This document shows, one piece after another, positions 51,101-58,397 of a stretch of DNA of 64,000 nt. A program made the translations under genes and the position numbers. The notes under the pieces were generated by a model. It made no database searches, was not told where the DNA came from, and worked only from the letters and a program-made list of their open reading frames with translations. Position 1 is the stretch's first letter. Every line of letters begins with the position of its first letter. This stretch comes from Duganella phyllosphaerae (lineage in GTDB: Bacteria; Pseudomonadota; Gammaproteobacteria; Burkholderiales; Burkholderiaceae_D). The stretch spans positions 1-64,000 of the forward strand of contig NZ_LROM01000047.1 in assembly GCF_001758785.1 (NCBI RefSeq), written 5' to 3'.

Positions 51101-51397
51101 ACCTCCGACAAATTGGTAAATCATGCATTAGTGGACGCGATGGTGCTCAAATCGGAACTTGCCACCCTGCCAGGTGACTTTCCTAACGATTGTGACCGCG
51201 CACGTCAAATTTTGCACCCCGGCATAGACCGTAGCTCCGATTTCAAAGTATTAACTCGATGGGTAAAAATCGGCCTGTGTGCAGGCCAAACGAACCCGAC
51301 CAGCAACGAAAAAGAAAAACTCGCTGCAATGTCTTATCGCGATCCATTTTACCTGACCTACATTTCAACCCACCCCTCAAGGAGCGCCACACCATGA
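48131..51397 (+). CDS. Winged-helix / STAND NTPase / transmembrane / helical-repeat protein with an AT-rich 3' third
   Basis: 1088 residues from TTG at 48131, with GAAGG six bases upstream. Residues about 8-100 form an OmpR/CadC-type winged helix (AVHKIITQLRRALDD, YIETIRKRGYRLV). Residues about 118-530 are a STAND-type NTPase: FRGLEAFEEQHAAIFYGR, Walker A GPSGAGKTS (about 163-171) and Walker B-like LFIDRFEAIF (about 266). A single transmembrane helix lies at about 583-605. The rest looks like TPR-type repeats (AKKYFDEYRLISDRRAALAP, EEAAISFAHSVSLKTQAYA). Base composition changes sharply near 50,080: the upstream part is GC-rich, the downstream part AT-rich (19 of 60 G+C in line 50281). This implies a swapped or fast-evolving sensor region. 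The family pattern suggests a signal-responsive NTPase acting on transcription; the signal is unknown. Confidence 0.82.
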   Translation: MNHKSFRFGQWRVDPATNTLNSGELSRQIEPRAMDVLLHLARHPHTVIAADALLDACWGETPASDNAVHKIITQLRRALDDSASDPRYIETIRKRGYRLVAELSYEDDVSQGSWIHASPFRGLEAFEEQHAAIFYGRKVSVDRLVQVVVQQVQAACALVVVLGPSGAGKTSLIQAGLIPALKAGAAPAEAGITITDHVQIDCADMGQSGLLETLGSTLLDAEIDGRQLFENTSAAALASYMAQDMPGLVAHLQAALPSLRLALFIDRFEAIFRLPHVTAGEREVFIDVLDQLARSGCLLLILACRNDFYPQLTAYPVLMNVKLRGGHFDLAPPGSADIAQIVRHPAQAAQLRYTVDEHGEALDDVLCSAARSGPDTLPLLQYCLQELYRQRTDSGELTHAAFHAMGGLEGAIGARAEQVISSLGPAQIAALPQLLSRLVLVAEDDTTVTSRRVPWSDVTNDDELKLVQALVDAHLFVSDLHGGAPAFGIAHEALLRRWPRVVAWVEEHRQWLQTRSRISAQARRWQDSGRKRDMLLPSGTQANQARELVTTTALSFTPEERGFIDLSLAGARRAERLRLGVMIVMACLALLAAGMGLKARSAQVEAEAHRTEAEGLMGFMLGEFVEKLRPLGKLDLLDTVSTRALSYLSSPRHSNDNEVALTQRARSLLVVGEVLNSRGDSAGGITALLAGRNILSELLENHPENAQLLKSTGENAFWLGQIYFNDRNWPEAKKYFDEYRLISDRRAALAPKDIDSWLEQSFAHNSLGSVALREGNLEEAAISFAHSVSLKTQAYAKKPGDKKIASALADSLSWQASVQLQLGLFSKVDSLQTIQISLLRQLCRDFPNETVWTKELGSALGRRSDLKRAQGEMQASRESASESYSLLRTAAEKDPSNRYWQQLMYVAELWLIDIDALKETSEQSVARLTRLHSNLTNLAKKEPNKVGVQVALANVQISKASSYIKMGKFQEATNDLANAMQILENQHRNFTSDKLVNHALVDAMVLKSELATLPGDFPNDCDRARQILHPGIDRSSDFKVLTRWVKIGLCAGQTNPTSNEKEKLAAMSYRDPFYLTYISTHPSRSATP

Positions 51398-51762
51398 CGA
51401 CAGCAATTTCCCCAACATCTTTTATCAACATCTTAGTCTGGGTAAAGAAAAAAGAAGCCGAAGAAAAATATGAAGTTCGTTGCGAACCTGCTATACCGAA
51501 GGTTGTACAACGCGACACAATTATCAATTTTCAAATTGTTGATACGTATGGCCAGGATATCGTCTTCAGTGGCCTCGACGTAACGCCAAAAGATATGAAT
51601 CAAATCAGCTCTCCTGCCATATCGAAGAGCGGAAAATTGCTGACAGTAAGCGATGCCAATACGTGCAACTGCTGGCTTAATCTCAATCTTGAATTCACCA
51701 ATAGAACCGAAGGCCATCGATTCGTTCATGATCCACAGGTTCAAAACGATACCAACGAATAA
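51394..51762 (+). CDS. Small hypothetical protein translationally coupled to the STAND gene
   Basis: 122 residues from ATG at 51394, which overlaps the STAND gene stop in ATGA, with AAGGAG ten bases upstream. AT-rich (about 32% GC in the sampled line 51421), like the end of the preceding gene and unlike the rest of the window. The sequence is soluble and rich in Thr, Val, Ile and Asn, suggesting a beta-sandwich (NILVWVKKKEAEEKYEVRC, VVQRDTIINFQIVDTYGQDI, NLEFTNRTEGHRFVHDPQVQ). It faintly recalls small beta-rich proteins annotated as DP-EP family, from memory, but this is not secure. Coupling indicates it works with, or is sensed by, the STAND protein (inference). Confidence 0.65.
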   Translation: MTTAISPTSFINILVWVKKKEAEEKYEVRCEPAIPKVVQRDTIINFQIVDTYGQDIVFSGLDVTPKDMNQISSPAISKSGKLLTVSDANTCNCWLNLNLEFTNRTEGHRFVHDPQVQNDTNE

Positions 51763-51812
51763 ATTTTCAATCGCGCGTCCGTCAATCTAATCCAAACTGA
51801 AGTGAGGTTGAA

Positions 51813-52766
51813 GTGACTCAGCTATATAACTTCGGAATGGCAGAGCACACTGGCGCCAACCCCGGCCCCAGCCTCATCATCACCGGCGCCATCCACGGCA
51901 ACGAAACCTGCGGCACCGAGGCCATCGCCCGCGTGATGGCCGACCTCGACAGCGGCACGCTGGCTTTGCGCAGCGGCCGCGTCACTTTCGTCCCCATCGC
52001 CAATCCCCTCGCCTACGCCAGGCGCACCCGCAACGGCGACCGCAATCTCAACCGCAAGCTGTTACCGACCGCGCATCCGCAGGACTTCGAAGACCATGTC
52101 GCCAACTGGCTGTGCCCGCTGTTGGCGCAGCATGATGTGCTGCTCGACCTGCATTCCTTCAACGCGCCCGGCGAGCCGTTCGTGATGGTCGGCCCCCGTA
52201 ACAACACCGGCGCGCTCGAACCGTTCCAGCACGAACAGGCCGAGCGCGCGCTGGCGCGCCACCTGGGCGTGCGGCGGTTTGTCGATGGGTGGTTGCGAAC
52301 GTATGGCGATGGCGTGCGGCGCCGCCTCGGCGATGAATCGCAGCTTGAAACCGTGCTGCGCTACGGCATGGGCACCTCCGAATACATGCGCAGCACCGGC
52401 GGCTATGCGCTCACGCTCGAATGCGGCCAGCACCAGGCCCCCCAAGCGCGGACAGTAGCCTATCGCGCCATTCTGAACACGCTGGCCTTCCTGGGCATGA
52501 CCGATGGCACGCCACCGGCGCCAGTCGCTGCCCAGGCCATGGAGGCGCTGACCATGGTGGGCGTGGTCGATAAAATTTCGGCCGACGATGTGTTCTCAAA
52601 GCCCTGGCGCAGCTTCGACGCTGTGGCCAGGGGCGAGCAGATCGGCACGCGGGCCGACGGCACGCCGGTGGTGGCCGGGTTCGACGGCCGCATCCTGTTC
52701 CCCGACAGCGCAGCAGCGGCCGGCGCCGAGTGGTATTACCTCACCCGCGCCAATCCCGCGTTTTAA
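51813..52766 (+). CDS. M14-type succinylglutamate desuccinylase/aspartoacylase-family hydrolase
   Basis: 317 residues from GTG at 51813, preceded by GAGGTTGAA. The zinc motif of the AstE/AspA subfamily is visible: [13 protein letters not shown] (His and Glu ligands) and [14 protein letters not shown] (the third ligand region). The C-terminal part ([20 protein letters not shown]) resembles the beta domain of the family. It hydrolyses an N-acyl amino-acid-like amide; the substrate is not predictable. GC content returns to host level within the first ~50 bases. It follows the small AT-rich gene by 50 bp and overlaps the convergent sugE by four bases. Confidence 0.85.
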   Translation: MTQLYNFGMAEHTGANPGPSLIITGAIHGNETCGTEAIARVMADLDSGTLALRSGRVTFVPIANPLAYARRTRNGDRNLNRKLLPTAHPQDFEDHVANWLCPLLAQHDVLLDLHSFNAPGEPFVMVGPRNNTGALEPFQHEQAERALARHLGVRRFVDGWLRTYGDGVRRRLGDESQLETVLRYGMGTSEYMRSTGGYALTLECGQHQAPQARTVAYRAILNTLAFLGMTDGTPPAPVAAQAMEALTMVGVVDKISADDVFSKPWRSFDAVARGEQIGTRADGTPVVAGFDGRILFPDSAAAAGAEWYYLTRANPAF

Positions 52767-53080
52767 GCATTGGTCAATTTCAAACCGATGATGCCGCCTA
52801 TGATCATGGCGATGCAGGCCAGGCGCATGGCGCTGGCCGGTTCGTCGAGCGCGACGATGCCATAGATGACGGTGCCGACGGTACCGATGCCGGTCCAGAT
52901 GGCGTAGGCGGTGCCCAGTGGCAGCGTGCGCAGCGCCAGGCCCAACATGCCGATACTGCCGAGCATGGCGGTCAGCGTCCACAGCGTGGGCATCAGCTTG
53001 GTGAAGCCGGCCGTGTATTTCAGGCCGATGGCCCAGGTCACTTCCAGCAGGCCGGCGATGATGAGGATAATCCAGGTCAT
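52763..53080 (-). CDS. sugE: SMR-family guanidinium exporter SugE/Gdx
   Basis: 105 residues from ATG at 53080 ([20 protein letters not shown]); the 12 codons upstream in frame are unlikely to be used. Four membrane helices and the central Glu of AGLLEV match SMR proteins, and the sequence [25 protein letters not shown] and PMRL-like [11 protein letters not shown] is of the SugE/Gdx subtype (guanidinium/H+ antiport) rather than EmrE. No guanidine riboswitch was recognised in the 90 bp upstream. Confidence 0.9.
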   Translation of the reverse strand: MTWIILIIAGLLEVTWAIGLKYTAGFTKLMPTLWTLTAMLGSIGMLGLALRTLPLGTAYAIWTGIGTVGTVIYGIVALDEPASAMRLACIAMIIGGIIGLKLTNA

Positions 53081-53192
53081 AAAGTCTCCAGTACGCAGCA
53101 AGGCGGTCCCTGCCAATCAGCGCGCAACATAAAACTATACCATCAGCAACAATCTCGGAGATAATCATTGCTTAACAATAACAGGAGCAACC

Positions 53193-53561
53193 ATGCAGTT
53201 ACTGGCCCAGATCGTCACCGGCTTTGTCGCGCTGATCCACATTTATATCGTCCTGCTGGAAACCGTGTTGTTCGATACGCGCGGGCGCAAGGTGTTCGGC
53301 CTGTCGCAGGAAAAGGCGGAGATCGTCCGCGCCGGCATGTCCAACCAGGGTTGCTACAACGGTTTCCTGGTCGCAGCGCTGGTGGTCGGCTTTGCCCATC
53401 CGAACAGCGTGGTGGGCTCGGCCTTCACCGTGTTCGGCCTGTGCTGCGTGGCGGTGGCCGGCGTGTGGGGCGGCCTGACGGTCAAGCGCAGCATCCTGCT
53501 GATCCAGACCTTGCCCGCGGTGGTGGCGTTGGCTCTGCATTTCGCCGCTAGCGCCGTCTGA
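53193..53561 (+). CDS. DUF1304 family membrane protein
   Basis: 122 residues with four hydrophobic segments. The start MQLLAQIVTGFVALIHIYIV, the core FGLSQEKAEIVRAGMSNQG-Y-GFL and VKRSILLIQTLPAVVAL match DUF1304 membrane proteins. Function unknown. An AACAGGAG lies before the ATG (gap about 7). Divergent from sugE. Confidence 0.88.
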   Translation: MQLLAQIVTGFVALIHIYIVLLETVLFDTRGRKVFGLSQEKAEIVRAGMSNQGCYNGFLVAALVVGFAHPNSVVGSAFTVFGLCCVAVAGVWGGLTVKRSILLIQTLPAVVALALHFAASAV

Positions 53562-53590
53562 CCTGCAGAAGTGGTCAATCGCCGAAGTTA

Positions 53591-53675
53591 ATTGCAAGTT
53601 GCAATGTACGCTAGCGTACGGAGCAAACACGGGAAGACGTCGACACTCTGAGCGGCAGAATGCTTTCAAGCATTC
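53591..53675. promoter_or_regulatory. Three palindromes upstream of the ACS-type MFS gene
   Basis: ATTGCAA-G-TTGCAAT (53591-53605), GTACGCTAGCGTAC (53606-53619, perfect) and GAATGCTT-TC-AAGCATTC (53658-53675) occur within 85 bp of the MFS start at 53690. The second recurs in almost the same form before the response regulator gene (55085-55098). They look like binding sites for dimeric regulators; none was matched to a known regulator. The third could also form an mRNA stem close to the ribosome site. Confidence 0.6.
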
Positions 53676-53689
53676 CATCAGGAGGCTCC

Positions 53690-55042
53690 ATGTCGACGTC
53701 ATCATCTGTTCACACCGAAACAACGGCTCTTGCCTCGGCAATCGAGGAAGCGCGCATCGTGCGCAAGGTGGCGTGGCACATCATGCCGCTCATCATGGTC
53801 TGCTACCTGTTTGCCTTTTTCGATCGCATCAACGTCAGCTTCGCCAAATTTGCCCTGCAAACCGATCTCGGCCTGAGCGATACGGCCTATGGTCTGGGCG
53901 CCAGCCTGTTCGTGGTCGGCTACGTCCTGTTCGAAGTGCCGAGCAACCTGATGCTCTACAAGGTGGGGGCCCGGCGCTGGATTGCCCGCATCATGGTGTC
54001 CTGGGGAATTGCCACCGCCCTGATGGCGTGCGTCCAGGTCGAGTGGCAGTTTTATGGTTTACGCTTCGTGATCGGCGCCCTGGAGGCCGGCTTTGCGCCC
54101 GGCGTGCTGTACTACCTGACGCTCTGGTTTCCCTCTGCCTACCGGGGCCGCATCACGTCGACCCTGTGCCTGGCGTCGGCGTTTGCCGGTGTGCTGGGAG
54201 CGCCGGGCGCCGGACTGATCCTGTCGCAGTTGGACGGCTTGCTGACCTTGCGCGGTTGGCACTGGCTGTTCCTGGTCGGCGGCATTCCGTGCGTATTTCT
54301 TGGCTTCCTGGTCCTGAAGGTGTTGAAGGACCGCATGGTGGACGCCACCTGGCTGACCCGGGACGAGCAGGCACTGCTGTCGCGCCGCATCGACGAGCAG
54401 AACCATTCGATCGGCGGCCAGGGCCACTCCTTGCTCGGCGCCCTCAAGACGCCGGGGTTTCTGACCCTGTGCCTGGTGTACTTCCTGATCCAGATGGGCT
54501 CCTACGGCCTCAATTTTTGGGCGCCGCACCTGATACGCGCGTCGGGCATGACCAATGCGGCAACCATCGGCCTGCTGACGGCGGTCCCGTACCTGTGCGG
54601 TGCAATCTCCATGGTGGTGGTTGGCCGCCTGTCCGACCGCTCCGGCGAACGACGCAAATATGTCATGGTCCTGATGCTGCTCGCCGCCGCCGGTTTTTTC
54701 AGCGCCGGCATCTTCGCACACAACACGGCGGTATTGATTGCTGCCCTGGCCATCATGGGAGCAGGTGTGATCGCATCGGTCCCCGCCTTCTGGGCACTGC
54801 CCCCGAAAATCGTCACTGGTGTGGGTGCGGCAGGCGGTTTCGCATTGATCAATACCCTGGGCCAACTGGGCGGCATGGTCAGCCCGGTACTCGTGGGCCG
54901 TATCAAGGATGCGACGGGCAGTACCACGCCAGCTTTATATGCGATTGGCTGCCTTTGTGTCGCCGGCGCGGCGATCGTGCTGTTTGCCCTGCCCGCAACG
55001 CTGCGTGCAAAAGAAGGGACGCTGCAGTGGCGCACTGGCTGA
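53690..55042 (+). CDS. MFS transporter, ACS (anion:cation symporter)-like
   Basis: 450 residues from ATG at 53690, with AGGAGG upstream; an in-frame ATG at 53660 lacks a good ribosome site. About twelve helices, with ACS-family signatures: RVLLYFFAFFDRINVSFAK-like LFAFFDRINVSFAKFAL, GAARR-like GARRWIARIMVSWG, WFPSAYRGRI and FEVPSNLMLYKVGA. Members take up organic anions such as hexuronates, tartrate, phthalate or nicotinate; the substrate cannot be assigned. The upstream region is dense in palindromes. Confidence 0.88.
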   Translation: MSTSSSVHTETTALASAIEEARIVRKVAWHIMPLIMVCYLFAFFDRINVSFAKFALQTDLGLSDTAYGLGASLFVVGYVLFEVPSNLMLYKVGARRWIARIMVSWGIATALMACVQVEWQFYGLRFVIGALEAGFAPGVLYYLTLWFPSAYRGRITSTLCLASAFAGVLGAPGAGLILSQLDGLLTLRGWHWLFLVGGIPCVFLGFLVLKVLKDRMVDATWLTRDEQALLSRRIDEQNHSIGGQGHSLLGALKTPGFLTLCLVYFLIQMGSYGLNFWAPHLIRASGMTNAATIGLLTAVPYLCGAISMVVVGRLSDRSGERRKYVMVLMLLAAAGFFSAGIFAHNTAVLIAALAIMGAGVIASVPAFWALPPKIVTGVGAAGGFALINTLGQLGGMVSPVLVGRIKDATGSTTPALYAIGCLCVAGAAIVLFALPATLRAKEGTLQWRTG

Positions 55043-55084
55043 TCAGTGACGTCAGCTACCGGAAAAGTCACTACCCAAGGCAAT

Positions 55085-55098
55085 GTACGCAAGCGTAC
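55085..55098. promoter_or_regulatory. Palindrome GTACGCAAGCGTAC before the response regulator gene
   Basis: TGTACGC-AA-GCGTACA (arms seven bases, spacer two) begins about 95 bp upstream of the response regulator start. It is almost identical, including the flanking CAATG, to the element before the MFS gene (53606-53619). This is consistent with one regulator controlling both transcription units. Confidence 0.6.
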
Positions 55099-55191
55099 AG
55101 AGAGTGCCGCTCAATAAGCCGACACTGCGTGTGGGTTTGCTTCCCCGTCCGATCATTTCTTCGGTGTACAAGGCAATCACCGGAGAATGAC

Positions 55192-55578
55192 ATGATGATT
55201 TTAGTGGTCGAAGACGACGTGGACCTGGCGGAAACCTGCTCCATGGTGCTGGAAACATATCACCACCAAGTGGAGATAGCTCATAGCGCCGAAGAGGCCT
55301 TGCTCAAAATAGCCGAGCGCAAGCCCGACCTGTTGATCTCCGACTGCGTGCTGCCTGGCCGCTCCGGCCTGGAACTCAGCGCGCTGGTGCGAGCCGGACA
55401 TAGCCGCAATGACCTGCCTATTCTGCTCATGAGCGGCTCCCTGCGCAGGACCGTGGCGTACGGGGACAGCTACGATGGCTTCATCAACAAGCCGTTCCTG
55501 GCAGAGGCCCTGATGGAGCAGGTCGGCAAGCTGGTAACGCCAGCGACAACCACCCAGGCAGCCGGAGGCAAGCCATGA
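55192..55578 (+). CDS. Single-domain response regulator (CheY-like)
   Basis: 128 residues from ATG at 55192, with GGAG six bases upstream; a long upstream frame runs through the MFS gene and is not real. A receiver only: MILVVEDDVDLAET (acidic pocket), acceptor Asp in LISDCVLPGRSG, LLMSGS and INKPF (Lys). There is no output domain, so it must act by protein contact, presumably with the cognate kinase, whose start overlaps its stop by four bases. Confidence 0.9.
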   Translation: MMILVVEDDVDLAETCSMVLETYHHQVEIAHSAEEALLKIAERKPDLLISDCVLPGRSGLELSALVRAGHSRNDLPILLMSGSLRRTVAYGDSYDGFINKPFLAEALMEQVGKLVTPATTTQAAGGKP

Positions 55579-56726
55579 AACTGTCTGCCTTCATCCTGGA
55601 AAAGATGGAACCCATCCTTAAGGAATGGGAAGAGTTTGCCGCATCGCTGGCGCCACTGGAAGACGCCACCAGGGTCGAACTGCGCGACCATGCAAGCGCA
55701 GTGTTGCGGGTGATTGCAACAGACCTCGATACGCCGCAGTCGGAGCACCAGGGCATTGCCAAGTCCAAAGGCCTGGCGGTCGCTCTCGCGGGCGATACAG
55801 CCGCCCAGCTGCACGCCGAAGAACGGGTTGCGGCAGGATTCTCCGGCGAACATGTCATGGCGGAATTCAGGGCGCTGCGCTCCAGCGTCTTACGTCTGTG
55901 GGCACAGCACAAGCAAATCACATCGCCTGGCGACATCGAGGACATGATCCGTTTTAACGAGGCAATCGACCAGGCGCAGACCGAGTCGATGGAGCGTTAC
56001 GCAAAAATGCTGCGGGAAGCGCAAAACCTGTTTTTGGCGATCCTCGGGCATGACGTGCGCACACCGCTCGGCGCGGTCAGCATGGGCGCGCAAGTGCTGC
56101 TGATGGACCAGACACTGCCATCGAAGGCATTGAAGGTGGGGCTCCGCATCCTCAACAGTTCCAAACGCATGGACGCCATCGTGCGCGACCTGCTGGACTT
56201 CTCGACCACGCACCTGGGGGAAGGCATCCCGATCGATCCGCGCACGGTCAATTTGCTGGAAATCTGCCAGAACACGATCGATGAAGCAAAGACCTTCAAT
56301 CCCGACCGCAAATTCGAACTGAGCGCAGACGGTGACCTGGTGGGGACATGGGATGGACAACGCATGGCCCAGGCATTTTCCAACCTGATTTCCAATGCCA
56401 TTCAACACAGTACCCCCGATAGCCCGATCAGCGTATCGATCATGGGACTTGCGGGCGAAGTCGTGTATGAGGTCAACAACCAGGCCGAAATTTTCTCCCA
56501 GACCAAATTACGCACCCTGTTCGATCCAATCAAGCGCTTCGCCATCCGCCCGGCCAGCGAACGGGTGGGAGCACACATGCAAAACCTGGGTTTGGGGCTC
56601 TACGTCGTCAAAGAGATCGTCAGTGCGCACGATGGTGAAATTTCGGTCAGCTCGCACGAGGATGCCGGCGTGACTTTTACCGTGCGGCTGCCACGCCAGA
56701 CACCGCTGCGTCGCAGCGGCGACTGA
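55575..56726 (+). CDS. Cytosolic histidine kinase with RsbRD-like N-terminal domain
   Basis: 383 residues. The N-terminal part (about 1-150, ILEKMEPILKEWEEFAASL, FSGEHVMAEFRALRSSVLRLW) resembles RsbRD N-terminal domains, which bind sensory partners in stressosome-like proteins. HisKA carries ILGHDVRTPLGAVSMGA with the phospho-accepting His, and the HATPase has SNLISNAIQHS and LGLGLYVVKEIVSAH. No membrane segment. The start overlaps the response regulator stop (ATGA), so the two form an operon. The input is unknown; a stress role is inferred from the domain. Confidence 0.85.
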   Translation: MKLSAFILEKMEPILKEWEEFAASLAPLEDATRVELRDHASAVLRVIATDLDTPQSEHQGIAKSKGLAVALAGDTAAQLHAEERVAAGFSGEHVMAEFRALRSSVLRLWAQHKQITSPGDIEDMIRFNEAIDQAQTESMERYAKMLREAQNLFLAILGHDVRTPLGAVSMGAQVLLMDQTLPSKALKVGLRILNSSKRMDAIVRDLLDFSTTHLGEGIPIDPRTVNLLEICQNTIDEAKTFNPDRKFELSADGDLVGTWDGQRMAQAFSNLISNAIQHSTPDSPISVSIMGLAGEVVYEVNNQAEIFSQTKLRTLFDPIKRFAIRPASERVGAHMQNLGLGLYVVKEIVSAHDGEISVSSHEDAGVTFTVRLPRQTPLRRSGD

Positions 56727-56740
56727 AAATCGGGGCGGCG

Positions 56741-57781
56741 CTAGTTTTCGCGCACCGCTGTCGTCAAACTCGGCAACACCGTCACCGCCGTCGCCGGAAA
56801 CGACTCCACCGGCGGCTTGACGCCGGTGCCGCGCAGCGCCAGCAGCCAGCCTACGCCGTCGAACCAGAACGGCGCCCCCAGCGACGAGGCAAACGCGGTC
56901 GCTATCCAGCCCAGCAGCGCAAACCCCAGCGCCAGCATCCACGCCGCTGCGCCCTGCCCGCTAGAATTTTCGAAGCGCGACGACGGCCAGCCGACCGGCA
57001 AACCTGCCACCTTGTCGATCGCCTTTTGCGCCGCGACGGCCTGGCCCAGCGCCTGTGCCGGGGTGGCGGCGGGGTCTGCTTTCACGCGGCCGGCGGCGAT
57101 GGTCTCGGCGCTGGTTTTGGCCAGTTCGGCCGCCACGCTGTCGTCCTGCCACAGGCGCTGGCTCAGCACCAGCGCGTCGATATTCATCGCGCCCGCGTAA
57201 AACAAACCCACGCAGAACAGCACCAGTTGCGAGCGCCGCTTGTACCAGCCGGTGATGCGCTCCATCACCGTCTCGTACCAGATGCGCACGGCGTTTTCCA
57301 GCGCGGTCGCGTCGTTAGGCCCTTCGCCCATGATCGCCAGCAGGGTGCGCGCCAGGCCGTCGTTGCCGGTGCTGGCCAGCAGCAGTTGCGCGGTGTGGGC
57401 CTTGCCATAGCGGGCGATCAGCGTGGACACGAACGCGCGCGCAAAAATCGGCGCCGGGATATAGGACGGCATGCGACCGCGCTGCGCCATGCCGACGATC
57501 AGCGGATGGCGCATGACGTCGGCCGCCAGCGAGTCATTACCGAGGCGGTCGAGCCCGAAACAGTCGTCACGCCGCAGCAGGCGCGCGATCGACGGGCCCA
57601 CGCCGCGCAGGCGCGGCTTGGCGGCCGATTCGTGCAACATCGTCAGCACGCCGTCGAGCAGCACCTTGGCGCGGGTCTGAAACAGCGAAGCGATCGCCTC
57701 GCGGGTGGCGCTGCACAGCAGGCTCACTGCCAGAAACGTGAACGACAAGCCGATGGCAACGTCGAGATAATGGTTGGACAT
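56741..57781 (-). CDS. Conserved membrane protein of unknown function
   Basis: 346 residues with an N-terminal helix (LDVAIGLSFTFLAVSLLCSA), a middle helix (LVLFCVGLFYAGAMNIDAL) and two C-terminal helices (AWMLALGFALLGWIATAFA, FWFDGVGWLLAL). Motifs seen in the family are ERITGWYKRRSQ before the second helix and SLGAPFWFDGVGWLL near the end. It is convergent to the RsbRD kinase and divergent from csgE. No catalytic motif was recognised. Confidence 0.7.
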   Translation of the reverse strand: MSNHYLDVAIGLSFTFLAVSLLCSATREAIASLFQTRAKVLLDGVLTMLHESAAKPRLRGVGPSIARLLRRDDCFGLDRLGNDSLAADVMRHPLIVGMAQRGRMPSYIPAPIFARAFVSTLIARYGKAHTAQLLLASTGNDGLARTLLAIMGEGPNDATALENAVRIWYETVMERITGWYKRRSQLVLFCVGLFYAGAMNIDALVLSQRLWQDDSVAAELAKTSAETIAAGRVKADPAATPAQALGQAVAAQKAIDKVAGLPVGWPSSRFENSSGQGAAAWMLALGFALLGWIATAFASSLGAPFWFDGVGWLLALRGTGVKPPVESFPATAVTVLPSLTTAVREN

Positions 57782-57974
57782 GAGATGCTCCCCGAGCCGT
57801 TTTCGATACCTCTACACTAATTGATTTCACGGGCTCAAGCACGTTTTTCCACTTCCTTTCCCCCACAAAATCATATCGTCCCCGCGCGTGATCGTCGTCA
57901 AATTTGAGGCGAACGCGACTTCTATACTCGACTGACCACCCGGCCATTACGGCCTCAACGGCAGCGAGGATCAC
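57782..57974. promoter_or_regulatory. Control region upstream of the curli operon
   Basis: 193 bp between the divergent membrane-protein gene and csgE. A TATACT hexamer at 57923-57928 could be a -10 element for csgE, although no good -35 stands 17 bp upstream. GAGGATCAC forms the csgE ribosome site. No CsgD gene is in the window, and no CsgD-box was recognised. Confidence 0.35.
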
Positions 57975-58376
57975 ATGTTTTTACGCGTCATGTTTATTGC
58001 GGCAACAGCGCTGTTTTCGATGCGCGCATTCGCTGCCAACCCCGAGCCGCCGCGCGCGACCGGCGTGGTCACGGTGCAGACCATCACCACCGCCGGCCAC
58101 GATTTTTCCCAGCATTTTCTGGCGGCCTGGCGCGACCAGGACGGCAGCGACCAAGTCACGCTGGCGATCCGCGAACGGCCGTCGGCGCGCTTCGGCAGCG
58201 AGGTATGGATCGATTACGCGCAGCGCACCGTGCTGCAACTGCGCCTGCCGCCGGCGCGCGCGGCCTTGCCCGAGCTGGCCGCCAATGCCGTGCAACACGT
58301 GTGGGCCACCGTGCAGCGTACCGACGCCGAACGCAAGCTGTTCCACGACGCCGACCTGGCGCCCGATGAATTCTGA
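57975..58376 (+). CDS. csgE: Curli assembly/transport component CsgE
   Basis: 133 residues with a signal peptide ending AFAA. The family pattern GVVTVQTITTAGHDFSQHFLAAWRDQD (quoted in two pieces: GVVTVQTITTAGHDF and FLAAWRD) is recognisable, as are IRERPSARFGSEVWID and VLQLRLPP. CsgE caps the CsgG pore and gives substrate specificity. It opens the csgE-csgF-csgG-curlin cluster, 21 bp before csgF. Confidence 0.88.
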   Translation: MFLRVMFIAATALFSMRAFAANPEPPRATGVVTVQTITTAGHDFSQHFLAAWRDQDGSDQVTLAIRERPSARFGSEVWIDYAQRTVLQLRLPPARAALPELAANAVQHVWATVQRTDAERKLFHDADLAPDEF

Positions 58377-58397
58377 CCTCACAACAAGGAGACTCCG

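Noticed and set aside
53081-53192. Guanidine riboswitch upstream of sugE
   Set aside because: None of the characteristic guanidine-I, -II or -III cores could be found in the ~110 bp region.
53599-55191. Extended response-regulator frame (659 residues)
   Set aside because: The upstream part lies out of frame within the MFS gene; only the CheY-like C-terminal part from 55192 is real.
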